Shown here piece by piece: positions 26,313 to 35,763 of a DNA stretch of 64,000 bases. Every line of letters begins with the position of its first letter. The stretch's first letter is position 1. Under the pieces are notes generated by a model. That model had not been told where the DNA came from and did no database searches. It saw only the letters and a list, made by a program, of their open reading frames with translations. Source of the DNA: Neoarius graeffei (taxonomy: Eukaryota; Chordata; Actinopteri; Siluriformes; Ariidae); the NCBI RefSeq assembly GCF_027579695.1, contig NC_083587.1, forward strand, positions 8,478,501-8,542,500, written 5' to 3'. The translations under genes were made by a program, and so were the position numbers.

Positions 26313-26933
26313 CTAATATATGCAGGGGAGATGACATTTGTTTTTTCTAAAATCAATGATCATTTCTTTAGTTTTACTGACGTTTATGTCTAAAAAGGAT
26401 GACTTACACCAGTTAATAAAATCAGACACCACTGAGCAATGATCAGGATCATCTGACTTTAAAAGAGACACAATAACAGAGTTGTCAGCAAACCTTAAAA
26501 TATGCCATCCTGTGTGCTGGCTTTGACACAAATTTGTGTATAAAACAAATAAAAGGGGGGAGAGAACACAACCCTGCAGTGAACCAGTGGAGGAGAGCAG
26601 AGCATCAGATAAAACATTGTTGACCCTGACACGTTGGGATCTGACGGTTAAAAAACCCATCAACCAAGAAATAAGACCAGGGTCAATGTTATGTGTGTTC
26701 TTTAACCTTTTAGCTAAAATATGTGGCTGGATACAGTTAAAAGCAGAGGAAAAATCAATAAAAACAAGACGTGCAAAGGTGTTAGCTGCCTCAAGGTGTG
26801 AGAGCACCAAGTTCAGTAAAGTGCATATGGCATCGTCCACCCCTCTACCTGGCCTATAGGCGAATTGCAATGGGTCCAAGCCGGTTTTCACAGTGGATAA
26901 TAGTGCATTCTTTATCTTCTCAAATGACTTCAT
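26313..26933 (-). pseudogene. LINE reverse transcriptase palm (left arm)
   Basis: Begins MKSFEKIKNALLSTVKTGLD and continues through QFAYRPGRGVDDA, FIDFSSAFNCIQPHILAKRL (first catalytic aspartate), STGSLQGCVLSPLLF and SKTKEMIIDFRK. The active-site box reads LRFADNSVIVSL where FADDSVIV is usual, so the second metal-binding aspartate is replaced by asparagine. This and the upstream stop argue against activity. Confidence 0.85.
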
Positions 26934-26960
26934 AACAAGGGATGTAAGGGCAATAGGCCT

Positions 26961-28790
26961 TTAGTCATTCAGCTGTTTTGGAGCTCTGTTTTTAGGGACG
27001 GGGACAATAATGGAATCTTTCCATGAGCAAGGGACCTTATTGAGATGGAGGGAGCGTCTAAAAATATAGCAAAAAATATCAGACAACTGATCTGCACAAT
27101 TCTTGAGTAAGTGGCCACTGATACCATCAGGGCCTGGACTTTTCCTCTCCTTCACACCCTGGAAAAGTCTCCGGACCATACCTTCCTCAATGTGGATGGG
27201 ATTTTGGCCCACTATCACAGCCTTAAAATGGGATTGTTCCACTGCAAAGTTGTGTGTATTAAAACGATTATAAAAAACATTCAGTTCATTGTCAGACATG
27301 TTGCCATGGGAAATAGGACATTTTTTGGTTTTCATACCCATCATGGATTTCACCCCTTCCCATGCAGGGCAGGAGCAACTGGCACAAAGCAGGTTCTCCA
27401 CTCTATAGCTACACTTGACAAGCTTAAGTTCTTTCTTAACTTGTTTTTGTAGCTCTCTATACTTAGTAGTGTCCCCCTGATTAAAACAAATGTTACACTG
27501 ATTTATTAAGTTTTTAACTGATTTTGAAATCCATGCTTTGTTGTTCGGAAAGAAAGAAACCTGTTTGAGTGGAATAACCAAGTCCTCACAGAAGATTACA
27601 TATGCTGACACAGTCTCTGTGAGATCATCTAGATCAGTACAGACCTCCTTAAACAAGGCCCAGTCTGTACAGCTGTAGCAGTCCTGTAGACTTTGGATTG
27701 ATTCCTCCGACCAAACCGGAACCAAATGTTTCACTGGCTTGTGTTCCTTCAGGACTGGTTTATAGGACGGAAGTAAATACACGGCATTGTGATCCGACAA
27801 ACCAAGTGGGGCTCTGCGCAAGGACTTGTAAGCACCCTTCACAGAACCGTAACAGAGGTCCAGACATTTTCCATGGCGAGTCGGACAAGTCACATACTGG
27901 TAAAAATTACACAGGGACTTCCCTGGTTTACAATGGTTAAAATCGCCCATGACAAGGACCGGCGCATCCGGGGAAATCCCTTGTAGCCGCTGCAGCACCT
28001 TGACTATAACCTGGGTTGCTAACTCGGCGTTAGCTTTTGGGTGAATGTAGACAAGTGTTACAAATAACTGTGGAAATTCCCTTGGTAAATAAAATGGACA
28101 AAGGGACACAGACAACAGTTCAATGTCGGGGGTACATAGTGACTCTCTGATTATCACCGTGCTGCACCAGTTCTTATTAACATAGAGACATAAGCCTCCC
28201 CCCAGTGATTTACCTGTCACCGAGGGATCTCTGTCCAAGCAAACAGGCTCCCCAAAGCTGTCGATCCCCAAATCAGACTGGGGGTCATGATCTTTGAGCC
28301 ATGTCTCAGTCAAGGCAAGGAGACGAGTGTTCTTATACTCAGGTGAAAACTTGACGTTTGCCTGGAGCTCGTCGATCTTGTTGCGAAGTGACTGGATGTT
28401 GGCTAAGATGACAGTGGGCAGAGGAATCTGGCGGTGGCCTTGCCTCTTCAGTCTCTGGCGCACACTACCCCGTCTCCCCCTCTTCCTCAATGGCCTGGGA
28501 CCCCAGCCCTGGTTACCGCTGATGTATACTGGACGGATGATCTCCATGGGGAAGCTGGATGAGGGATCCACACTGCCAGTGTTGTTGTCCGGCAGAAGCA
28601 GCAGGAAATCGCGGCCACATAATCCACTCAGTAGGTGACAGAAGAAAGTGATGAGAAATAGAAGGCCCAACATACCGTGGTAAGTCATTGTAATTGTTGC
28701 AGTAAATAGTAATGATAGTCCGAACTTGTTAGTAATGACGATAAAGACAAAAAACAAGGAGGTTAGAGCTTTAAAAAAGTGCACTGACAT
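26961..28790 (-). CDS. LINE endonuclease plus N-terminal reverse transcriptase (left arm)
   Basis: A 609-residue open frame. Residues 1-60 are hydrophobic (LFFVFIVITNKFGLSLLF; MLGLLFLITFFCHLLSGL), followed by a basic stretch. The APE-like endonuclease runs from about ILANIQSLRNKIDEL through TETWLKD, YIHPKANAE and VMGDFNHC to LGLSDHNAVYLLP, so its catalytic residues look intact. The reverse transcriptase start includes ERKSPGPDGISGHLLK and PCSWKDSIIVPVPK. The frame ends at a stop just before the RPIAL motif. The right-arm copy differs by one residue (YG to YD in the LDLCY segment). Confidence 0.85.
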   Translation of the reverse strand: MSVHFFKALTSLFFVFIVITNKFGLSLLFTATITMTYHGMLGLLFLITFFCHLLSGLCGRDFLLLLPDNNTGSVDPSSSFPMEIIRPVYISGNQGWGPRPLRKRGRRGSVRQRLKRQGHRQIPLPTVILANIQSLRNKIDELQANVKFSPEYKNTRLLALTETWLKDHDPQSDLGIDSFGEPVCLDRDPSVTGKSLGGGLCLYVNKNWCSTVIIRESLCTPDIELLSVSLCPFYLPREFPQLFVTLVYIHPKANAELATQVIVKVLQRLQGISPDAPVLVMGDFNHCKPGKSLCNFYQYVTCPTRHGKCLDLCYGSVKGAYKSLRRAPLGLSDHNAVYLLPSYKPVLKEHKPVKHLVPVWSEESIQSLQDCYSCTDWALFKEVCTDLDDLTETVSAYVIFCEDLVIPLKQVSFFPNNKAWISKSVKNLINQCNICFNQGDTTKYRELQKQVKKELKLVKCSYRVENLLCASCSCPAWEGVKSMMGMKTKKCPISHGNMSDNELNVFYNRFNTHNFAVEQSHFKAVIVGQNPIHIEEGMVRRLFQGVKERKSPGPDGISGHLLKNCADQLSDIFCYIFRRSLHLNKVPCSWKDSIIVPVPKNRAPKQLND

Positions 28791-28862
28791 TCATATGCTC
28801 ACAACGCTCACGCACCACTGCTGCTGCCTGTCACCATTACCAGCGCCACCATCATGTTAAAA

Positions 28863-29235
28863 TAAATGGCTGGTGAGCATCCATGATGCTCGTATGTTTG
28901 CAAATTCTAATCTAAACACATACCTGAAAAATGGAAATATTCCACCCTGTCCCAGGCAAATTATTGATGAAGAGGCCATACCAATTTACCTACTGGGCGA
29001 CCCCGCGTATCCACTGCTCCCATATCTGATCAAAGAATATGCCAATGGGGGGAGCACTGCCCAAGAGCAGTACTTTGGAATGTCTTTGGGCTATGCACGG
29101 ATGGTAATAGAATGTGCGTTTGGTAGGCTAAAAACCCGGTTTGGAGCCCTGAGAAGGTCAATGGACATCAATCTTGATGACCTCCCTTTTGTCATTTTCC
29201 TGGCATTACCGGTAATCTGCCACCACCATATGTAG
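28863..29235 (+). pseudogene. Harbinger transposase, C-terminal half (left arm)
   Basis: Resumes after the LINE with [18 protein letters not shown]. It contains the second catalytic aspartate ([15 protein letters not shown]) and the glutamate ([16 protein letters not shown]), so the DDE residues survive across the two halves. The usual end (FACFVLHNYCE) is replaced after LPFVIF by unrelated residues, marking truncation. Confidence 0.85.
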
Positions 29236-29430
29236 CCCCCGGTCTGTAGGCCAAATTGAATTTAAAGTGCTGAAGGGTGATACCCAGAGTGATCCGCGTG
29301 GTGGTCCCACTGGTCAGAACAGAGGGTGAACGGGTGTCCGAGAAGGTAGTACCGGAGAGTGAGGACTGCCCACTTGATGGGCAAACACTTTTTGTCCATC
29401 GATATTTTCCACTCATCCAGCATTCAAGAG
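29225..29430 (-). mobile_element. Gypsy (Ty3-type) LTR retrotransposon fossil, RNase H piece (left arm)
   Basis: A short, broken relic. The minus strand carries the Gypsy RNase H signature IKWAVLTLRYYLLGHPFTL with SDQ, and nearby FKFNLAYRPGA. No LTR or other domain is present. It abuts the truncated Harbinger C-terminus. It looks old. Confidence 0.65.
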
Positions 29431-29633
29431 TGACCTGGAAAAAGCAGTGTTGTCACACAGATTCGAACTGGAGCTGTTGCGACCACAGTCCCATAAGAGC
29501 GTCTGCTAAATGCCTGTAACATATTCTAATGTAATCTCAAAACAAAATTTCGGCTTGCTGTATGTATTTGACGAGGGACAAATTTTGTATCCAGCTGTTT
29601 GGATAGAGCCATGACGTAATTGCCCCAGGAGTT
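29431..29633. repeat. Dispersed fish repeat tail (left arm)
   Basis: Contains AAGAGCGTCTGCTAAATGCC followed by a TGTAA-type tail, a very common fish repeat end, next to the tRNA-like sequence. Confidence 0.5.
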
Positions 29634-29706
29634 GCTGAAATAGCTCAGTTGGGAGTGTGTTAGACTGAAACTCTAAGCATCTTTGGTTCAAGCCCAGATT
29701 TCAGCA
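29634..29706 (+). tRNA. tRNA-Phe (GAA)-like sequence (left arm)
   Basis: A 73-nt sequence with a 7-bp acceptor stem (GCTGAAA with TTTCAGC), D-arm TAGCTCAGTTGGGA, anticodon stem TTAGA with TCTAA around the loop CTGAAAC (anticodon GAA), and T-arm loop TTCAAGC. It is close to vertebrate tRNA-Phe. The D stem has one mismatch and one wobble, and the T stem has one wobble, so it may be a pseudogene or SINE-related copy. The mirrored copy at 48873-48945 is identical. Confidence 0.6.
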
Positions 29707-29813
29707 TCAAGGACTGTGGCTTGTGTCCATCTTGGTCTGTGTTTTTTTTTTTTTTTTTTTGCCAGGTCGATGCTAGTAATTTGATGGTTAAAACAATCAC
29801 ACTGTTTGACTTG

Positions 29814-29878
29814 GGTTCCATGGTGCAATGGTTAGCACTCTGAATCCGGTGATCTGAGTTCAAATCTCAGTGGAACCT
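29814..29878 (+). pseudogene. tRNA-Gln pseudogene lacking the anticodon (left arm)
   Basis: Matches vertebrate tRNA-Gln from GGTTCCATGGTG to CAGTGGAACCT. Seven bases that would contain the anticodon are missing between CACTCT and GAATCC, giving 65 nt where 72 are expected. Confidence 0.75.
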
Positions 29879-29909
29879 GTGAATCCTTCATTTGCAGCTT
29901 CCAAACTAA

Positions 29910-30390
29910 GGTGGGGTTTACATTAGACCATATCAGCGGATCATCAGATTAACGTTTTTAAAACGATTAGTGTGCACACAGCAACGCCAATACACGATTC
30001 GCGTGCACACAGCAACGCCAATACACGGATATGCTCGGCTCCGCAGGCATCCTGCGCTCCAAATCACTCTGCCCTGAAAAGCGAGTGCCCTCTGGAGGGT
30101 GCGCACTCCGGCCCTGCGCAGCTCACAGAGCACGTGAGTGAAGTGCACAAGCAGTGATTCGGACTGAGCCGCTGTGTGTGTGATCTCAGTGCATATCGGG
30201 CATGCGCGTCACTTACCACTTGCAAGTGGAAGGATGGCAAGCCTAAAGACAATCATAACTATTGAATACGTGTTTGAATACGTGGACCCTGGCGGATTCC
30301 CGTTTCCCGGCATTTCCAGGCGTTTTAATGTAAACGGACAGTGCAGCCGCGAAGAAAACGAGACAGATACGGTCTAATGTAAACTTGGCC
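29910..30390. mobile_element. Harbinger-like MITE, internally deleted (left arm)
   Basis: The ends are GGTGGGGTTTACATTAGACC and, inverted, GGCCAAGTTTACATTAGACC, with the TAA duplication at 29907-29909 and 30391-30393, the typical PIF/Harbinger target. It is 481 bp here and 702 bp in the right arm (47968-48669); about 221 bp is missing in the middle. A relative of the same family is at 31432-32113. Confidence 0.85.
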
Positions 30391-30616
30391 TAACATGCAC
30401 AGACTGTCTCAACAGAAGACTCCTTTTGGTCAAGCCAGCTTTTATGTCCCAAACCCTTTGTGTCCATCACCATGAAACAACTTCTTTTCAAGATGGGTAC
30501 GGGCCAGTTCTGCAATTTTGAATCTGGGCTTTATTGCAATATCATCGCAGCTTCAATGGTATTGGCCACTATATGTCTGTATTGATCTTCCAAAAAGCAC
30601 AAGTGCTGAATGATTT
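30391..30616. other. Non-coding stretch
   Basis: No gene or known repeat recognised between the MITE and the second tRNA-Gln-like copy. Confidence 0.5.
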
Positions 30617-30688
30617 GGCTCCATGGTGTCATGGTTAGCACTCTGGATGGTGAATCCAGGCATCTGAGTTCAAATGTTGGTGGAACCT
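30617..30688 (+). pseudogene. Degenerate tRNA-Gln-like sequence (left arm)
   Basis: A 72-nt match to tRNA-Gln (GGCTCCATGGTGTCATGGTT to GGTGGAACCT). The anticodon stem CTGGA with TCCAG is kept, but the loop reads TGGTGAA, losing both the U33 and the Gln anticodon. The acceptor and T stems have mismatches. A pseudogene. Confidence 0.7.
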
Positions 30689-31431
30689 GTAAAAGATTGT
30701 GCCTGCACTGAATGATGGATAAACAAGACAATTTTGTTTCGGTGAGGAAAATCCCACTTTTTATGCAATGCATGATCAAAATACATGAAAAACAGAAATG
30801 TACCCCCTTTTAATTACAAAGTTGTACTGATCGGTCAGCATTTTCTCCAATTTGGACAGAGAAATCCTGTTTGTTGTAGAAGAAAGAAACCGTTGCTCCA
30901 AGTTGTCATTGTTTCTAGTCAGTGGCCCACTGATGACCCATTCCAGCAATGTCTTAATGGCATATGGACCATTCCTACAGCTGTTGATGACCTCCCAAGG
31001 TTCCATTATCTTGGGAGCATTGATACCAATTAACAGCACAACATTTGCCTTAATGCTTGGGATGTACACCTTTGACAAATATGGCCAATTAGTCAGGTCT
31101 TCAGGAGTTACCAGATCATTTACAGTGACAGGCATTTCCTTCTGTGTAAAAACCTTGAGAAGGATGTGAAAATCATTGCTGTCCAGACCAGTTATCTCTT
31201 AACCAGTCAAAGAATAGGCTGGAACAATCTTTTCTTACCCATAGTCCGCAACAGGAGGCTAGTTCTTCTGCCTGTTACCGGCCCCTGTTGGGCTACATGT
31301 TTTGAGTGGGGTCAACTGATTATTGGATGGTTCCTTTGATTGTTCCAGAGTTGCAAGATGCCCCTTAATATGAAGCACGGTAGGATGAGTTTGACTGCAT
31401 GCTTTAGACATCAAGCACTGCTGGCAATTAT

Positions 31432-32113
31432 GGCTACGTTTACATTAGACCGTATCTGTCTCGTTTTCTTCACGGATGCACTGTCCATTTACATTAAACC
31501 ACCTGGAAAAGCCGGGAAACGGGAATCCGCCAGCGTCCACGTATTCAATCCAGATCGTGTCAGCTCCGGTGCTGTGTAAACATTGAGATACGCGAATACG
31601 CTGTGCTGAGCTCTAGCTGGCGTCCTCATTGGACAATGTCACTGTGACATCCACCTTCCTGATTCGCTGGCATTGGTCATGTGACGCGACTGCTGAAAAA
31701 CGGCGCGGACTTCCGCCTTGTATCACCTTTCATTAAAGAGTATAAAAGTATGAAAATACTGATGCAAATACTGCCCATTGCGTAGTTATGATTGTCTTTA
31801 GGCTTGCCATCCTTCCACTTGCAAGTAGTAAGTGATATGCGCTGGGATCACACACACAGCGGCTCAGTCCCGAATCGTGGCTTGTGCACTTCACTCGCGC
31901 GCTGTGTGAGCTGCGCAGGGCCGGAGTGTGCACCCTCCAGAGGGCACTCGCTGTTCAGGGCGGAGTGATTTGGAGCGCAGGATGCCTGCGGAGCCGAGCG
32001 TATCTGTGTATTGGTGTTGCTGTGTGCACGGCTAACGGTTTTAGTGTAAACGCAAATCGTTTTAAGAACGTTAATCTGATGATCCGCTGATTCGACGTAA
32101 TGTAAACGTAGCC
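31432..32113. mobile_element. Harbinger-like MITE in the BEL/Pao fossil (left arm)
   Basis: Near-perfect terminal inverted repeats (GGCTACGTTTACATTA) and a TAT duplication at 31429-31431 and 32114-32116. 682 bp in both arms. It shares its interior (GAGACAGATACGGTCTAATG) with the MITE at 29910-30390, so they are one family. No transposase. Confidence 0.87.
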
Positions 32114-32856
32114 TATGACTCAGAAGCCCAGAATGTAAACATGCAAAGCAAACTCCCCTTTCCTTCAGGAAGATTATCTTTTCCTTGTGCCCCTTTCTCT
32201 GAAACTTCTTGCACTCATCCAAAGTGTGACTATAAGCACAACAAAGACATTCAACTCCTTTAGATGTCTCTAAATCTGAAGTTGGTTCAAGAACTCCCTC
32301 AGACAAATCCATAGATGTTACTGTTGTGGTGACAATATTTCCTTTTATTCTATCCCTGGGCTGCAATTTAAACTTGTTGGGATTCTTTTCCCCTACGGCA
32401 CCAAATGATGGATCTTGTATGTCATCAAACAAAGGATCGGAGAGAATTTTGACTTGTCGTTCAATGAATGTAACCAGATCACTGAAACAAGCTCTATGGT
32501 TACTTGTTTCCATTATTTCATGTGCTTTAGTCCTCCATTGCTCCCTCATCTTAAAAGATAACTTTGAGATGATGGTCCTCATATTCACTGGCATGTCCTG
32601 CTCTTGCACATATGGCAGCTCCTCTATTACATTTACAGCAACCATGCAAGAATAAGGAGTAGGCTCGAAGTGATTTAACATCCTCAGATTTTATTGTTTG
32701 CCGTGCCAGAGCTCTTTCCATATAGGCAGTTGCAATTTTCTATGGATTCCCAAAGCATTCCTGTAAAAGATCCCTTGCCACTACTGAGGTATTTCACTCA
32801 CGTGACCAAGTCATGTGATGCTGCCATTTTGGACGGCACGGCTCGAATCAGTTTGA

Positions 32857-33132
32857 ATGCGAGGAAGGCGACAAACGAAAAACATAAGAAAAAGGAGCGA
32901 GATGCAGAAAACACCTTCACTATCCAGCGACGTAGGGCATTTACAGGGTGAGCAGAGGGAGAGGTATTTGCAAAAATTGAGGTTAGCAGGCTTAGAGAAC
33001 GACGTTTACCTGCTTCCACCAGGATTGTTCACTGACGTACGGAAGTACACGAAGCCCTCGTCTTTACCTGACATCGGCCCACATGATCTGTATACCTATG
33101 TCGTTAAAAACCCATCGCTATACAGGTATTGA
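32857..33132 (+). CDS. YqaJ-type transposon protein, N-terminal exon (left arm)
   Basis: The frame includes RERYLQKLRLAGLENDVYLL, LPDIGPHDLYTYVVKNPSLY and, in the adjacent frame after 33128, LKAYKSLDAYKYFV. The series 'L.G..D.Y', 'PDI..YVV..PS', 'KAYKSL.AY.YF' is the N-terminal signature of large proteins with SWIM and YqaJ exonuclease domains in fish and cnidarians, as I recall. The later domains are missing. The frame change near 33128 might be a splice or a shift. Start codon uncertain (33132 ends at a TAT-TGA boundary). Confidence 0.5.
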   Translation: MRGRRQTKNIRKRSEMQKTPSLSSDVGHLQGEQRERYLQKLRLAGLENDVYLLPPGLFTDVRKYTKPSSLPDIGPHDLYTYVVKNPSLYRY

Positions 33133-33479
33133 TCTGAAAGCGTATAAGAGTTTGGATGCCTACAAATATTTTGTCAGGCTGGGTAACATGCCTACATCAG
33201 CGGGTCGTCCCTGGAGCCGGTGGTCGCCATCTGATTACAGCTAAGGTTTGTTCACATTTTCATTTACTTTCGGTCCTCAGGATAAACAAAATGTTATTAA
33301 ATGTCATTGAAATAACTTCTCAGTCTGTTGAGACATGGCCCGTTATAAATTTGCTGTTACCAGGCAATGACTAAGAACTGTATTATTAGGGTCGGTGTCT
33401 GTGTTGTAGCAGTGTACTAGCAGCTAGCTGTTAGCACTAGCTAATGTCAACAACATTGTAGCTGGTATGTTACTGTAGC

Positions 33480-33790
33480 AATGTTTACGTTCAGTCATTT
33501 GGATGACTGTTAAAACCTTTCAGTCTCAAGTTTTTCCTTTACTGGATTTACTAGTTTACTGAGCTAGCGCGCTCGGCCGAGCCGGGAGCCATCGCGCGCT
33601 CTCCGGCCGGGCCGTGAGCCATCGCGCGCTCTCCGGCCGGGCCGGGAGCCATTGTGCGCTCTCCGGCCGGGCCGGGAGCCATCGCGCGCTAGCTCAGTAA
33701 ACTAGTAAATCCAGTAAAGGAAAAACTTGAGACTGAAAGGTTTTAGTCATCCAAATGACTGAACGTAAATATTGCTACAGTAACATACTA
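33480..33790. repeat. Hairpin around a 30-bp GC-rich minisatellite (left arm)
   Basis: Inverted arms of about 100 bp (CAGTCATTTGGATGACTG side and its inverse) flank four 30-bp units beginning at 33586, 33616, 33646 and 33676 (unit core GAGCCATCGCGCGCTCTCCG then GCCGGGCCGG). The whole can fold into a very stable stem-loop. The right-arm copy is at about 44575-44885. Confidence 0.85.
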
Positions 33791-34290
33791 GCTACTGTTG
33801 TTGACATTAGCTAGCTTGCCGTCCAAAATGGTGGACACCGGGGCGTCACGTGACCCTGTGACGTCAGGTGAAATACCTCAATATACAGTGCTCAGCGTAA
33901 ATGAGTACACCCCCTTTGAAAAGTAATATTTTAAACAAACCAATTTCCAAAATGTTGACGAGACAAAGTTTTATATAACATCTGTTTAATTTATAACGTG
34001 AAAGTAAGGTTAATAATATAACTTAGATTACACATTATTTTTTTTTTTTTAGTTTTACTCAAATTAGGGTGGTGCAAAAATGAGTTCACCCCACAACAAA
34101 AACTACTATATCTAGTACTTTGTATGGCCTCCATGATTTTTAATGACCGCACCAAGTCTTCTAGGCATGGAATGAACAAGTTGGTGACATTTTGCAACAT
34201 CAATCTTTTTCCATTCTTCAACAATGACCTCTTTTAGTGACTGGATGCTGGATGGAGAGTGATGCTCAACTTGTCTCTTCAGAATTCCCC

Positions 34291-35763
34291 AAAGAAAATA
34301 ATTTCTTTACACCACAAAGGTGAAGGCTACAAGAAGATCAGCAAAGCTTTACTTATCAGTCAGAATACTGTAGAAAAAGTGGTACAAAAATTTAAGAAAG
34401 ATGGAACTGCAACCATCTCACATACCCCTTTTCCACCAAATCAGTTCCAGGGCTGGTTCGGAGCCAGTGCTGGTGCTGGTTCACAACTCGTTCAACTTGC
34501 GAGCCGGCTGAGAACCAGTTTGCTTTTCCATCGCTCGCGGTGCTAAGCGGAGCCACGTCATTACGTTGCTGTATACGTCAGTTACGTCGCTGTATACGGA
34601 AGTTACGGCGCTACGTTTACATAAACCTTGGCGCGAATATCAAAGCAAAAACAACACGGAAGAAGCAGCAGCGGCAACAACAACAACAACAATAATAATA
34701 ATGGATGACTTCACGTTTGTACAGCTGCTGCTTTTCGTCGCTTAAAAATGGCGATCTTTTACGGTCTTGTTATTGATGTTGGTCTTAACAACTCTGCCCC
34801 CCCGCTGACGTAAGTGGTTCTTTCCTCTGGCCCAGCAGAGAGTTGGTGCTAGCCTGGAACCGGTTTTTCTGTCCCCAGAGCCTTTGTCAGTGGAAACAGA
34901 AAACCCAGTTCCAAACCAAGCACTGGCCCCGAACCAGCCCTGGAACTGCTTTGGTGGAAAAGGGGCAACAGAGACATCCAGGTCATCCATGGAAGTTAAC
35001 ACCTCAACAGGAGCATCTTCTGATGAGAAGGGTTGAAGAAAATCGGCATGCAAGTTCACTGCAGTTATCTAAAGAAGTAGAAAGCCAAACTGGGGTGACT
35101 ATTTCCCGTGACACAATACGGCGTACAGTGCAGAGGAATGGCATGCATGGATGCCGTCCACGAAAGAAGCCTCTCCTAAAGCCCAGGCACAAAAAAAAGC
35201 CCAGCTAGATTTTTCTAGGGCCCATGCTGACAATGATGAAGACTACTGGGACTCTGTACTCTGGAGTGATGAGAGCAAGATAAAAGTTTTTGGAACTGAT
35301 GGCTTCAAAACTGTATGGTGTCACAAAGGTGAAGAATACAAAGAAAAATGCAGGGTGCCTACAGTGAAACATGGTGGTGGCAGTGTCCTTATGTGGGCCT
35401 GCATGAGTGCTGCTGGTGTCGGGGAGCTGCATTTCCCATCACTCCATGCCCTTGGTTGTCATGCACTTTTCCAACATGACTAAACACACATCTAAGGCCA
35501 CTGTTGGATTTCTGAAGAAGAACAGGGTGAAAGTGATTCAGTGGCCAAGTATGTCTCCTGATCTGAACCCAATCTAACACCTATGGGGAATCCTGAAGAG
35601 ACAAGTTGAGCATCACTCTCCATCCAGCATCCAGTCATTAAAAGAGGTCATTGTTGAAGAATGGAAAAAGATTGATGTTGCAAAATGTCGCTAACTTGTT
35701 CATTCCATGCCTAGAAGACTTGGTGCTGTCATTAAAAATCATGGAGGCCATACAAAGTACTAG
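34291..35763 (+). pseudogene. Tc1-like transposase, interrupted (left arm)
   Basis: The N-terminal part ([39 protein letters not shown]) lies before the MITE. After it come LTPQQEHLLMRRVEENRHAS, the second helix-turn-helix, and in another frame LWSDESKIKVFGTDGFKTVW with the first catalytic aspartate intact. A deletion removes sequence around the MNSQMY region, and the second aspartate motif reads LFQHD then a stop. The C-terminus NHGGHTKY is present. The copy is dead. Confidence 0.82.
34423..34967. mobile_element. MITE in the Tc1 transposase (left arm)
   Basis: The ends TACCCCTTTTCCACCAAAT and inverted TGCCCCTTTTCCACCAAAG are flanked by the 3-bp duplication ACA (34420-34422 and 34968-34970), confirmed against the uninterrupted Tc1 sequence. 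The CCCTTTTCCACC end resembles the MITEs at 7496-8486 and 11348-12032, suggesting one superfamily. It holds a CAA trinucleotide run and a tiny frame (MDDFTFVQLLLFVA). Confidence 0.85.

Larger units (their letters stand above)
25684..28862 (-). mobile_element. Rex1/Babar-like LINE, nearly full length (left arm)
   Basis: A minus-strand non-LTR element inserted in the Harbinger transposase between its VVVK and VSIHDAR residues. It has an endonuclease and the start of reverse transcriptase in one frame (26961-28790), the reverse transcriptase palm (26313-26933) and the C-terminal domain (25765-26244). The 3' end is near 25684 with a CCTTGAACCTT-type tail. The domain order and the SQRVRVN, STGSLQGCVLSPLLF and SKTKEMIIDFRK motifs fit the Rex1/Babar branch of the CR1 clade. 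Stops and shifts between the frames show that it is not active as it stands. Confidence 0.82.
24713..29215 (+). mobile_element. PIF/Harbinger element split by a LINE (left arm)
   Basis: The left terminus GGTGCGTTTACACGTAGCCG interrupts the BEL/Pao gag. The transposase is in two parts (24945-25683 and 28863-29215) separated by a 3.2-kb minus-strand LINE. The right terminus is missing; the element breaks off in the transposase C-terminus next to a Gypsy relic. The order of events is therefore BEL/Pao first, Harbinger second, LINE third. Confidence 0.85.
32785..33880 (+). mobile_element. TIR element with a YqaJ-type reading frame (left arm)
   Basis: The ends TGAGGTATTTCAC and inverted GTGAAATACCTCA, continuing into a CACGTGAC/GTCACGTGAC region, bound a 1.1-kb element inserted in the BEL/Pao fossil. 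It carries a frame (32857-33132) like the start of YqaJ-type transposon proteins and a hairpin around a 30-bp GC-rich minisatellite. A second, two-gene ISL2EU-type parent is possible but not shown. No clear target duplication is visible because the Tc1 element abuts one end. Confidence 0.65.

Noticed and set aside
26536-28638. Several plus-strand frames opposite the LINE
   Set aside because: They are antisense shadows of the LINE frames and are not conserved.
31848-32113. Extension of the gag-like frame into the MITE
   Set aside because: The residues beyond the MITE border are transposon sequence read by chance, not part of the fossil's protein.
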